A stretch of DNA of 64,000 bases, taken from the NCBI GenBank assembly GCA_003141315.1, contig PLLP01000023.1, positions 155,051 through 219,050 on the forward strand, in the 5' to 3' direction. Numbering within the stretch: the first letter of the stretch is position 1; every line of letters starts with the position of its first letter. The notes below the pieces were generated by a model that made no database searches, was not told the origin of the DNA, and saw only the letters and a list, made by a program, of their open reading frames with translations. Source of the DNA: Phycisphaerales bacterium. GTDB lineage: Bacteria; Planctomycetota; Phycisphaerae; Sedimentisphaerales; Anaerobacaceae. The position numbers and the translations under genes are program-made. This document shows positions 18,840 to 26,407 of this stretch, piece by piece.

Positions 18840-18983
18840 CTCTTGACCTTTTTGCTTAACTTGCTATTGCCAAATTTGCAAACAAGTTCTAAAATCAGTA
18901 GTTATGATTATACGCTAAAAGCCGTTGAAAATCAATTTTACAAATCGCAAAGATGTTTTAACCTTTTTTGGCAGGAAAAAGTT

Positions 18984-19511
18984 ATGAATATCTGGTTCAA
19001 AATCGCTATCACGATAGCCGTTGTGGTAATCCTGGTTATTTTGGCCGGCAGGTTGCTGCCTTCGAATAAACCGCAGCAGCCGGAAAAAACCTTTTACGAC
19101 GTAATTAAGGAAGATGACAAACGACTGAGGGCTGAGCCAAACATAAAGGAGACGACCGGCTCGAAGCCGCCTGTCGCAGGCCAGCCGCAGCAAGTCGAAC
19201 AACCTGCAGTGAGCAAAGTCGAACAACCTGTTGACGAAGCCAAACTGAAATTTAAGGAGCTTTCGGAAGATGAGCAGGCCGCAGCGGAGCAGCTTTTTGA
19301 AATGGCGATGACCAGCCGCAAAATCGGCAGGCTGCCCGGACTCGCTTATGGCCAAATGGTCGATTACTGCCGGCAGATTATTCAGCGGTTTCCTGGCAGC
19401 GAGTTCGATTTCAAGGCCAAACGAATGCTCGCAGACATCCCCAAAGAATACCGCAGCCAGTACAAAATTACGCCTGAGGAAATCGACCTTTCCAAATGGC
19501 CAAGACAATGA
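18984..19511 (+). CDS. Membrane-anchored protein of unknown function
   Basis: A protein of about 175 residues. It has one N-terminal membrane helix (about 5-24, rich in I/V/L), a low-complexity linker with Gln, Pro and Val (residues about 45-85, including repeated VEQP), and a C-terminal helical segment (about 95-160) that looks like a short TPR or all-alpha domain. The start at 18984 has AGGA eight bases upstream; the open frame extends further upstream without support. No family is recognised. It is divergent from ribE and precedes the R-M pair. Confidence 0.6.
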   Translation: MNIWFKIAITIAVVVILVILAGRLLPSNKPQQPEKTFYDVIKEDDKRLRAEPNIKETTGSKPPVAGQPQQVEQPAVSKVEQPVDEAKLKFKELSEDEQAAAEQLFEMAMTSRKIGRLPGLAYGQMVDYCRQIIQRFPGSEFDFKAKRMLADIPKEYRSQYKITPEEIDLSKWPRQ

Positions 19512-19577
19512 TAGAATGAACATAATCGCTAATGTGGCGATTGTATAGGAAAATTTAATTGCTACTGTCTTAAGAAA

Positions 19578-20429
19578 ATGGAAGTAACAACAAAACTTAT
19601 ACTTGGTGACTGTCGGGAAAAATTAAAGGAATTGGAAAGCAATTCCGTTGATTTGATATTAACATCTCCCCCTTATTGCGACAGCCGAAAAAAAACTTAT
19701 GGCGGAATTCACCCCGACAAATACGTAGAATGGTTTCTCCCTATCTCGCAGGAATTGCTTCGTATTTTGAAACATGATGGAACATTTGTCCTGAACATAA
19801 AAGAAAGAGTTGTTGGTGGAGAACGTCATACCTATGTTCTGCAACTGATACTGGAAATGCGAAAACAGAGCTGGCTATGGACAGAAGAATTGATCTGGCA
19901 CAAAAAAAATTGCTACCCCGGAAAATGGCCTAATCGTTTCAGAGACGCATGGGAAAGACTATTACAATTCAATAAAAACGAAAAATTTAATATGTACCAG
20001 GAAGAGGTGATGGTGCCGGTAGGCAATTGGGCTGAAACGAGACTAAAAAGCCTTAGTAAAACTGACAGAATTAGAGATAACGCCAAAAACGGCAGCGGTT
20101 TTGGAAAAAATGTCTCCAACTGGATAAACAGAGATAAAGTTTATCCAACCAATGTTCTTCATCTTGCGACAGAATGCAATAATAAAAACCACAGCGCTGT
20201 TTTTCCCGAAGCCCTGCCTGAATGGTTCATAAAATTATTTACAAAAGAAGGCGATACTGTCCTTGACCCGTTTATGGGTTCCGGGACGACAATAGTTGTC
20301 GCACAACAAATGATAAGGGATTCGATTGGCATAGAAATTTTGCCAAAATACTATGAGATGGTAAAAAACAAAATAAAAACAACAGATCGCCATCTTTTCA
20401 GAGGAGAGAAAATCTTATGCAATTATTAA
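19578..20429 (+). CDS. Type II DNA methyltransferase (beta-class, N4-cytosine or N6-adenine)
   Basis: This SAM-dependent DNA methylase of 283 residues has motif IV (TSPPY, 29-33) before motif I (DPFMGSGTT, about 235-243), the circular permutation of beta-class enzymes. SPPY favours N4-methylcytosine, but N6-adenine cannot be excluded. It protects host DNA from the endonuclease encoded immediately downstream, whose start overlaps this gene by 13 bases. The coding region is visibly richer in A+T than its neighbours (many AAA and AAT codons), which together with the cassette arrangement suggests acquisition. The Shine-Dalgarno is weak. Confidence 0.88.
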   Translation: MEVTTKLILGDCREKLKELESNSVDLILTSPPYCDSRKKTYGGIHPDKYVEWFLPISQELLRILKHDGTFVLNIKERVVGGERHTYVLQLILEMRKQSWLWTEELIWHKKNCYPGKWPNRFRDAWERLLQFNKNEKFNMYQEEVMVPVGNWAETRLKSLSKTDRIRDNAKNGSGFGKNVSNWINRDKVYPTNVLHLATECNNKNHSAVFPEALPEWFIKLFTKEGDTVLDPFMGSGTTIVVAQQMIRDSIGIEILPKYYEMVKNKIKTTDRHLFRGEKILCNY

Positions 20430-21169
20430 TAAAAGACGTAGCTGAATACGTCAGAGGTAATATAGGCATATTTCATACCAAACGATTGGAAAGTTTAAAC
20501 GAATTAAGTCTGCACAAAGTTCTTAAACGCAAGAATCCTTATCTTTTTAAGGCCAAAAACATTCTTACTGCACAGGATATAGTGAAGGTGTTGTTGGATG
20601 CTTTTCTTTCGTCGCAGGAGGAAACTATCTTTGGCAGTTTTCTTGAACAGCTTGCAATATTTGTAAATCGAAAGGTTTACAGAGGCAATAAATCATCCGC
20701 AGAAGGAATCGACCTTGAATTTGAAAAGGACGGCATCAAATATATTGTAACGGTAAAATCAGGTCCTAATTGGGGAAACAGCCGCCAGATTAAGAAAATG
20801 AAAGACGATTTTATCAAAGCCAAAAGAATTCTGAGAACTAATGCACCGCATAAAAATATTACCGCAGTTTGTGGATGTTGCTATGGACGGGATAACAAAT
20901 CGGATAAAGGTGAATACTTAAAATACTGCGGACAGCGGTTCTGGGAATTCATTTCAGGCAATGAAAATCTCTATACACAAATTATCGAACCCCTCGGACA
21001 CAAGGCAAAACAAAGGAATGAACTATTTTTCGAGTCCTATTCACAGATAATTAATAAGTTCACTTTTGAATTCAGCAGCGAATTTTGTGTAAATGGAAGA
21101 ATAAACTGGGAAAAACTTGTTGAATTCAATTCTTCGATTGTACCACCGAAAAAAGCCCGAGTTAGATAA
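20417..21169 (+). CDS. Type II restriction endonuclease (PmeII-like)
   Basis: A 250-residue protein paired with the beta-class methylase. The candidate catalytic core is GIDLEFEKDGIKYIVTVKSG (D99 ... T-V-K114), a PD-(D/E)xK-like arrangement in which the ExK Glu is replaced by Thr. The downstream SGPNWGNS block is what recalls PmeII-type enzymes; that family name is given from memory and needs a search. GAGGAGAG precedes ATG 20417 at good spacing. The 13-base overlap suggests coupling so that the methylase is made first. The recognition site is unknown. Confidence 0.78.
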   Translation: MQLLIKDVAEYVRGNIGIFHTKRLESLNELSLHKVLKRKNPYLFKAKNILTAQDIVKVLLDAFLSSQEETIFGSFLEQLAIFVNRKVYRGNKSSAEGIDLEFEKDGIKYIVTVKSGPNWGNSRQIKKMKDDFIKAKRILRTNAPHKNITAVCGCCYGRDNKSDKGEYLKYCGQRFWEFISGNENLYTQIIEPLGHKAKQRNELFFESYSQIINKFTFEFSSEFCVNGRINWEKLVEFNSSIVPPKKARVR

Positions 21170-21195
21170 ACAACACAACAAGGAGGTTAAGACTA

Positions 21196-22083
21196 ATGAC
21201 AGCAGCATCAGCAGGAAACATACCGACAATCAATATAGAAGCATCCTGTCTGCCGGAGGCGTGGGAAAAGGCTGTGGTGGCGGTTTGGGATAACGGCTTA
21301 CAAATCAAAACCCAATACGATAAACCCGCCGACCCGCCAAGCAGGGATGCAACGGTAATGGTGGCGGTCGCCGACCCGTTTGCCGAGCCGCGAATCCACA
21401 AAAATTTTCCAGGCGGGCCTGAAGAGCTCGAATCATATCGGCAGGAAGTTGTCAGCGGCATCCACGACCACTGGATTGACCCCGCCGCCGGCAAATGGAC
21501 TTATACCTATCACGAAAGACTTTTCGCATACTCGCCGGTTGAGGATATACGCAATCCGAAATCGCCGAAACCCTTCAAAAAAGTTGACCAGATTCAGTAT
21601 ATAATCGACAGCCTCTCGAACGTTCACCATACCCGCCGGTCGCAGGCGATTACGTGGATGCCGACCGCCGACCCGAAGACCGACGACCCGCCCTGCCTTC
21701 AGCGAATCTGGTGCAGGCTTGTCGAAAATGCAGGCGGTTCTTTCTCCCTCAATATGAATACGCACTGGCGAAGCCGCGACCTCTATAAGGCCTGGTTTAT
21801 GAACGTCTATGCCCTTACCGAACTGCAAAGAATTATTGCCGACAAAATCTCGAAGAAAATCGATAGGCCTGTTTCCGTCGGCAGATACGTCGATATAAGC
21901 GATTCGCTGCACATTTACGGCAGCTATTTTTCTAATGCCGCCGCCGAGATTGAAAAGATGCGCGATGGCCATTTTGAAAAACGGAGCTGGCCTTCAACGC
22001 ATCCCGCTTTTAAGATGATGACCGCAGAGGCCCGCGGCAGGCTCGAAAAAGACCCCGACTGCTTCGCTAAACCAAAAAAATAA
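21196..22083 (+). CDS. Divergent ThyA-fold thymidylate synthase (archaeal-like)
   Basis: This protein would methylate dUMP to dTMP with methylene-tetrahydrofolate. The 295 residues lack the usual ThyA N-terminus but keep the catalytic constellation: Arg pair at 147-148 (HTRRSQA), PPC at 165-167 with nucleophile C167, RSRD at 192-195 binding dUMP phosphate, N203 eight residues later as in E. coli (D169/N177), and HIY at 239-241. Asn, not Asp, at the pyrimidine-recognition position argues for dUMP rather than dCMP hydroxymethylation. The overall divergence resembles methanogen-type enzymes. AGGAGG nine bases before ATG 21196 sets the start. A strong terminator follows. Confidence 0.78.
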   Translation: MTAASAGNIPTINIEASCLPEAWEKAVVAVWDNGLQIKTQYDKPADPPSRDATVMVAVADPFAEPRIHKNFPGGPEELESYRQEVVSGIHDHWIDPAAGKWTYTYHERLFAYSPVEDIRNPKSPKPFKKVDQIQYIIDSLSNVHHTRRSQAITWMPTADPKTDDPPCLQRIWCRLVENAGGSFSLNMNTHWRSRDLYKAWFMNVYALTELQRIIADKISKKIDRPVSVGRYVDISDSLHIYGSYFSNAAAEIEKMRDGHFEKRSWPSTHPAFKMMTAEARGRLEKDPDCFAKPKK

Positions 22084-22107
22084 GTTCGCGGCGGTTTAAA
22101 AAACAAA

Positions 22108-22137
22108 AGGCCGACGGTTTTTACCATCGGCCTTTTT
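22108..22137. terminator. Rho-independent terminator after the thymidylate synthase gene
   Basis: GGCCGA-C-GG, loop TTTTTA, CC-A-TCGGCC, then a run of five T. The A run on the other side lets it also serve convergent ppdK. Confidence 0.8.
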
Positions 22138-22138
22138 A

Positions 22139-22166
22139 ATTCTAATCACTAATTTCTAAATATCGA
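22139..22166. repeat. Heptad array, unit NNNCTAA (about 4 units)
   Basis: CTAA recurs at the same position of three consecutive 7-base units; a fourth unit runs straight into the palindromic element at 22158-22186. Confidence 0.65.
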
Positions 22167-22186
22167 AGATCCGCCGCAGGCGGACT
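22158..22186 (+). repeat. Palindromic element, copy 1
   Basis: It starts AAATATCGAAGATCCGC and ends GGCGGACT, with the inverted repeat TCCGCC-GCA-GGCGGA (22170-22184). The same ends recur at 25.08, 25.94 (inverted) and 26.07 kb (inverted). Confidence 0.7.
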
Positions 22187-22191
22187 GAAAA

Positions 22192-24909
22192 CTATTTATT
22201 CGCTACCGCCGCCTGTGCCGCTGCTAATCTTGCTATCGGCACCCTGAACGGCGAGCAGCTAACATAATCCATACCGACGCGGTGACAAAAATCAATGCTG
22301 TCTGGTTCGCCGCCGTGTTCGCCGCAAATGCCAACCTCGAGGTCTTTGCGTGCCTTTCTGCCCTTTTGGATGCCAATCTTAATCAGTTCGCCGACGCCTT
22401 CCTGGTCAATGCTCTGGAACGGGTCTCTTGGCAGGATATTCTTTTTGAGATAATCCGGCAAAAAGCCTCCAATATCATCACGCGAAAATCCGAAGCTCAT
22501 CTGCGTAAGGTCGTTCGTGCCGAACGAGAAGAACTGCGCAACACCTGCGATTTTGTCCGCGACCATACAGGCCCGCGGAATCTCAATCATTGTGCCGAGC
22601 ATGTGCTTGATTTTCTTTATGTTGTATTTCGCCAGCACCTCTTTATAGACCACATCGATAATCGCATACTGGTCGTTAATTTCCTTAACATCACACACGA
22701 CCGGGACCATAATTTCAGGATAGGGCTTTTTCCCTTCCTTCATCAGTTCCGCCGCCGACTCAAAAATCGCCCGCACCTGCATCTCGGTAATTTCGGGATA
22801 GGTGATGCCAAGCCGGACACCGCGATGCCCCATCATCGGGTTCGATTCGTGCAGATTGTCAGCCCTTTTTGCAAGCTCGTCCATCGAGATATTCAAATCT
22901 TTCGCGAGCTGTTCGAGCTTTGCTTTGTCTCTCGGCACAAACTCGTGCAGCGGCGGGTCAAGCAGCCTGATGACAACCGGGAAACCATCCATCGCTTCGA
23001 TTGTCCCTTTTATATCCCTTTTGACATACGGGTAAAGTTCAGCCAGCGCCTTTTTGCGTTCTTCGAGCGTCTTCGAGACAATCATCTTTCGCAGCAGGAA
23101 CAGCGGCTCATCGGCTCCCTTGCCGTAAAACATATGTTCCGTTCTAAACAGGCCGATACCTTCGGCACCGAATTGTCTTGCCCGTTTTGCATCGTCGGGC
23201 GTGTCGGCGTTTGTGCGGATTCCGAGTTTGCGAACCTTATCACAAATTTTGAGAAAGTCATTAAGAAGCTGATTTTCCGAACCGGCTTCAATCATCGCGA
23301 GTTTGCCTTCATATACATTTCCCTTTGTGCCGTTCAATGTGAGCCAGTCGCCTTCCTTAAAAGTCTTGTCGCCAACGGTGACTGTTTTGCTCGCGAGGTC
23401 GACGTGCAGGCTTCCACATCCGACGATGCAGCACTTGCCCCAGCCTCTCGCGACAAGGGCTGCGTGGCTTGTCATACCGCCGCGAGCTGTAAGGATTGCC
23501 TCCGCAGCACGCATACCTTCGACATCCTCCGGGTTGGTTTCTTCGCGAACGAGGATTACCGATTTACCCTGCTTTTTGGATTCGACGGCATCGTGTGCTG
23601 AAAAAACAACCTGGCCTGTGGCTCCGCCCGGGCCTGCCGGCAAACCTTTTGCAATCGGTTTTACGGTCTTTTCAATTTTCGGGTCAATAATCGGATGAAG
23701 CAGTTCATCGAGCTGGCCCGGCGTGACACGCTTCACAGCCTCTTCTTTGGTTATCAGTTTTTCTTTGTGCATATCCACTGCCATTCGCACCGCGGCGGGA
23801 CCATTGCGTTTGCCCACACGGCACTGGAGCATATAAAACGTACCATCCTCAATCGTAAATTCGATATCCAGCATATCGCGGTAGTGCTTTTCGAGTTTGG
23901 TCTGCGTGGCATCGAGCTGCTTGTAGAGTTTGGGCATAAGCTTTTCGAGTGAAGTAAGCTCTTTGTTATGCTCCGATTTCGAATACTCATTTACCGGTGC
24001 GGGCGTTCTTATGCCTGCGACGACGTCCTCGCCCTGTGCGTTGACGAGATATTCGCCGTAAAAATTATTTTCGCCGTTACCGGGGTTGCGGGTGAACGCG
24101 ACGCCCGTTGCGGAGCTGGTTCCCATATTTCCGAAAACCATCGCCTGAACGTTGACGGCGGTGCCCCATTCATCGGGTATGCCTTCGATTTTCCTGTAGC
24201 TTATGGCGCGTCTGCCGTTCCACGATGCGAAGACGGCGTTTATTCCGCCCCAGAGCTGCTCAACCGGATTATCGGGAAATTCTTTACCTAAAACCTCTTT
24301 AATTTTTGCCTTGAAGCTGGCGCAAAGCTTTTTCAAATCCTCAGCCGACAGGTCGGTATCGAGCTTGGCGCCCTTTTGCTTTTTTACGCCGTCCATAATT
24401 TTTTCGAGCAGTTTGCGGATGCCTTCGTCGTCTTTCGGCTCGACGCCGGCGGCCTTTTCCATAACGACATCCGAATACATCATAATAAGCCGGCGATATG
24501 CGTCATAGACGAAACGCTCACTGCCGCTTTTCTTTACAAGGCCTGGAATCGTCTTTTCCGTAAGGCCGACGTTGAGAACCGTCTCCATCATACCGGGCAT
24601 CGAACTTCGTGCGCCGGAGCGGACGGAAATAAGAAGCGGGTTTTCGGAGTCGCCGAATTTTTTACCCATAATTTTTTCGATTTTTTCCATAGCCTTCTGC
24701 ACATCTTCTTTCAGGCCTTTTGGATAGGTCTTTTTGTTTTTGTAGAAGTGCGTGCAGATTTCAGTTGTGATAGTAAAGCCTGGCGGGACAGGGACGCCGA
24801 GTTTTGCCATTTCTGCGAGGTTCGCCCCTTTGCCGCCGAGCAGCTCTTTCATTTTCGCATTGCCGTCAGCCTTGCCGCCGCCAAAGAAATACACCATTCT
24901 ATTTGCCAT
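22192..24909 (-). CDS. ppdK: Pyruvate, phosphate dikinase PpdK
   Basis: This enzyme interconverts pyruvate + ATP + Pi and phosphoenolpyruvate + AMP + PPi. The 905 residues hold the complete set: the N-terminal ATP-binding GGKGANLAEMAKLGVPVPPGF, the swivelling phosphohistidine loop GGMTSHAALVARGWGKCC in the middle, and the C-terminal TIM-barrel ending CGEHGGEPDSIDFCHRVGMDYVSCSPFRVP with the catalytic Cys. It is a free-standing gene, convergent with the thymidylate synthase gene and separated from it by a terminator and a repeat element. GGAG lies just ahead of ATG 24909. Confidence 0.96.
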   Translation of the reverse strand: MANRMVYFFGGGKADGNAKMKELLGGKGANLAEMAKLGVPVPPGFTITTEICTHFYKNKKTYPKGLKEDVQKAMEKIEKIMGKKFGDSENPLLISVRSGARSSMPGMMETVLNVGLTEKTIPGLVKKSGSERFVYDAYRRLIMMYSDVVMEKAAGVEPKDDEGIRKLLEKIMDGVKKQKGAKLDTDLSAEDLKKLCASFKAKIKEVLGKEFPDNPVEQLWGGINAVFASWNGRRAISYRKIEGIPDEWGTAVNVQAMVFGNMGTSSATGVAFTRNPGNGENNFYGEYLVNAQGEDVVAGIRTPAPVNEYSKSEHNKELTSLEKLMPKLYKQLDATQTKLEKHYRDMLDIEFTIEDGTFYMLQCRVGKRNGPAAVRMAVDMHKEKLITKEEAVKRVTPGQLDELLHPIIDPKIEKTVKPIAKGLPAGPGGATGQVVFSAHDAVESKKQGKSVILVREETNPEDVEGMRAAEAILTARGGMTSHAALVARGWGKCCIVGCGSLHVDLASKTVTVGDKTFKEGDWLTLNGTKGNVYEGKLAMIEAGSENQLLNDFLKICDKVRKLGIRTNADTPDDAKRARQFGAEGIGLFRTEHMFYGKGADEPLFLLRKMIVSKTLEERKKALAELYPYVKRDIKGTIEAMDGFPVVIRLLDPPLHEFVPRDKAKLEQLAKDLNISMDELAKRADNLHESNPMMGHRGVRLGITYPEITEMQVRAIFESAAELMKEGKKPYPEIMVPVVCDVKEINDQYAIIDVVYKEVLAKYNIKKIKHMLGTMIEIPRACMVADKIAGVAQFFSFGTNDLTQMSFGFSRDDIGGFLPDYLKKNILPRDPFQSIDQEGVGELIKIGIQKGRKARKDLEVGICGEHGGEPDSIDFCHRVGMDYVSCSPFRVPIARLAAAQAAVANK

Positions 24910-25080
24910 AACAAAATCTCCTTATATAAGAAAATTACATTTCCATAACCACTGCTGCGGCAAGAACTTATGATACCGCTTGCGCCGCAGCCTGTGCAAA
25001 ATGAACCACGAGTATATGAAACCGGGGGGCTGTTGTCAAGCCGTGGATTAACTGGATATTTATGCTCTTCCCCACTAACT

Positions 25081-25122
25081 AAATATCGAAGATCCGCTCC
25101 GCCGTAGGCGGATGTGGCGGAC
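25081..25122 (+). repeat. Palindromic element, copy 2
   Basis: It has the same left end as copy 1 (AAATATCGAAGATCCGC). The inverted repeat TCCGCC-GTA-GGCGGA lies at 25098-25112, followed by TGT and GGCGGACT. It is longer than copy 1 by one internal duplication of the GC-rich arm. Confidence 0.7.
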
Positions 25123-25257
25123 TGACAACTAATTAAGCCACAGATGGAATTTATCCGCCATTCTTGTGGCGGACAGATGACACAGATTAAAGAGGTTTTT
25201 TAAAAGAATTATTGTCGATGTTTGGGATTTTATGGATAAAATAGTATAGACACTGAT

Positions 25258-25404
25258 TGACACGGATTTTTGAGGAAACTGGCGGAAAAGAAAAATAAGC
25301 CACAGAGAACACAGAGGGCACAGAGAAATTTAGACACGGATTAACACCGATTCCGCCTACGTTGTAACTACGGCGGACAAGTGACACGGATTTTTGAGGA
25401 AACT
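25258..25404 (+). repeat. Direct repeat pair, 23 bases exact with decayed extension
   Basis: Copies at 25258-25280 and 25382-25404 share TGACACGGATTTTTGAGGAA plus ACT exactly and remain similar for about 15 further bases. The second copy supplies the ribosome-binding region and start codon context of the gene at 25420. Confidence 0.7.
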
Positions 25405-25419
25405 AATGGAGAAGAAATA

Positions 25420-25878
25420 ATGTCTACGCCAGAAAAACAAGTACGGGAAAAGAGATGGTGGACTATCAGGCCAAAGATAATGATATATGTTGGCATTGCT
25501 ATTTTTGTTGCTGTTTTATTGTCTACAGCAGATCCACACTACTCATTGAGATTGAAAGGTACACATCTCCAATTACGGTTTGCCAGAGATAATATAAAGG
25601 ATTTTAAAGAAATTACAGGAAGAAATCCACACTCTCTTTCTGAAGTAGACCAATACGTCAAAGGCGATCCGAACAGTTTTCCTTCCTTAATAAAATTTGC
25701 AGAATTTATATCTGATGCTCACGGTAACCAGCATCAATATAATACATTAAATGGTCAAGGCGGTTTTTTTTATAATTCAGAAACAGGTGAAGTAAAGATA
25801 AATTTAACAAAACCCGTTAAGCACTACCTATGGCTCTATTTCGGCAAGGAGAGGAATGAGATACCTTCTGAATGGTAG
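25420..25878 (+). CDS. Small membrane-anchored protein, possibly pseudopilin-like
   Basis: A 152-residue protein. A basic N-terminus (KQVREKRWWTIRPK) leads into one membrane helix (about 21-38). The remaining 110 residues contain RNPHSLSEV and a C-terminal GGFFYNSETGEVKINL, which recalls the small beta domain of GspG-type pseudopilins. The prepilin cleavage motif (G/A-F-T-x-x-E) is absent, so this is a weak resemblance. ATG 25420 follows GGAGAAG; a GTG at 25381 lies in repeat sequence and is not favoured. It sits between two repeat tracts with no operon partner. Confidence 0.5.
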   Translation: MSTPEKQVREKRWWTIRPKIMIYVGIAIFVAVLLSTADPHYSLRLKGTHLQLRFARDNIKDFKEITGRNPHSLSEVDQYVKGDPNSFPSLIKFAEFISDAHGNQHQYNTLNGQGGFFYNSETGEVKINLTKPVKHYLWLYFGKERNEIPSEW

Positions 25879-25925
25879 AATAAATAAATCGGGGACGTTC
25901 CGTTTTTGAACCCGCGGGGGCGAAT

Positions 25926-25946
25926 TAGTTGTTAGTTGTTAGTCCG
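25926..25946. repeat. Heptad array, unit TAGTTGT (3 units)
   Basis: Two exact TAGTTGT units and a third degenerate TAGTCCG unit that is already the edge of the palindromic element. Confidence 0.6.
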
Positions 25947-25975
25947 CCAAAAGGACGGCGGATCTTCGATATCTA
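25941..25975 (-). repeat. Palindromic element, copy 3 (inverted)
   Basis: Read on the minus strand it gives ATATCGAAGATCCGCC, a GC-rich arm pair, then GGCGGACT, matching copies 1 and 2. Confidence 0.68.
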
Positions 25976-26070
25976 GTCAGCGGAAGAGAATATAAATATC
26001 CTGTTAATCCGGTTATCCTGTCAATTTTTTCTTTTAGCGCCCTCTATGGCAGATTTGGGCATAAGGCAAT

Positions 26071-26115
26071 TTAGTCCGCCACATCCGCCACTGGCGGAGC
26101 GGATCTGCGATATTT
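26071..26115 (-). repeat. Palindromic element, copy 4 (inverted)
   Basis: On the minus strand it reads AAATATCGCAGATCCGC, TCCGCC-AGT-GGCGGA, TGT, GGCGGACT. This is the same long form as copy 2. Its left end (minus-strand sense) merges into the heptad array at 26109-26150. Confidence 0.7.
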
Positions 26116-26150
26116 AATCTTTACTATTTGCTATTTATTATTTATAATTT
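26109..26150. repeat. Heptad array, unit NNNATTT (6 units)
   Basis: Six consecutive 7-base units all end in TTT, five of them in ATTT or ACTATTT-like form, in strict register. Confidence 0.8.
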
Positions 26151-26182
26151 AAGGCTGTAAATGGTGCAGGGCGCAGCGGTTT

Positions 26183-26210
26183 AAGCTATACGCTGAACGC
26201 TTTACGCCAA
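26183..26210. repeat. Heptad array, unit ACGCTNN (4 units)
   Basis: Units AAGCTAT, ACGCTGA, ACGCTTT and ACGCCAA follow in register, ending 13 bases before tRNA-His. Confidence 0.65.
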
Positions 26211-26223
26211 ATAATGCAATTAC

Positions 26224-26298
26224 GGTGAGTGTAGCTCAGTTGGATAGAGCATCGGATTGTGGTTCCGAGGGTCGCGGGTTCGAATCCCGTCTCTCACC
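26224..26298 (+). tRNA. tRNA-His (anticodon GTG)
   Basis: The cloverleaf has the diagnostic extra G at position -1 (26224) pairing with discriminator C73 (26298). The anticodon stem TCGGA/TCCGA encloses TTGTGGT, giving GTG. The T arm is GCGGG-TTCGAAT-CCCGT. The acceptor stem has one oddity: a T-T opposition at pair 6-67 (26230 and 26292). CCA is not encoded. Confidence 0.93.
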
Positions 26299-26304
26299 CT
26301 TTTT

Positions 26305-26346
26305 CGTCACCCGTGACTCGTCTCTCGTCGATAGTCGCTCGTATTG
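26305..26346. repeat. Heptad array, unit CGTNNNN (6 units)
   Basis: CGT recurs every 7 bases at 26305, 26312, 26319, 26326 and 26340 (AGT at 26333). It lies between tRNA-His and the membrane-protein gene. Confidence 0.75.
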
Positions 26347-26369
26347 ACTACCCTAATCTCGGCACTATT

Positions 26370-26407
26370 TTATTGATTTTCTGCGGGAGGGGCCGGCTGG
26401 TCCGACT
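26370..26407. repeat. 38-bp direct repeat, copy A (end of membrane-protein gene)
   Basis: Exact copy of 29243-29280. It begins with the reverse complement of the stop codon and encodes SDQPAPPAENQ on the minus strand. The two copies lie 2873 bases apart. Confidence 0.95.

Larger units (their letters stand above)
24910..25419. other. Repeat-rich intergenic tract upstream of ppdK
   Basis: It holds the ppdK promoter region (left), a palindromic element at 25081-25122, a smaller inverted repeat TCCGCC/GGCGGA near 25154-25175, and decamer-like ACACNGATTN units near 25254-25275 and 25331-25351. It also has three CACAGAGNN nonamers (about 25303-25329) and a direct repeat of 23 bases (25258-25280 and 25382-25404). 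No open frame is convincing. Confidence 0.6.
25879..26223. other. Repeat-rich intergenic tract before tRNA-His
   Basis: The whole 345 bases are built from short repeats: heptads at 25926-25946, an inverted palindromic element at 25941-25975, a second inverted element at 26071-26115, heptads at 26109-26150 and 26183-26210. No gene is seen. Confidence 0.65.

Noticed and set aside
22282..23601. 439-codon plus-strand frame opposite ppdK
   Set aside because: Long antisense frames arise from the codon bias of this G+C-rich conserved gene. The product has no recognisable domain, and ppdK is certain.
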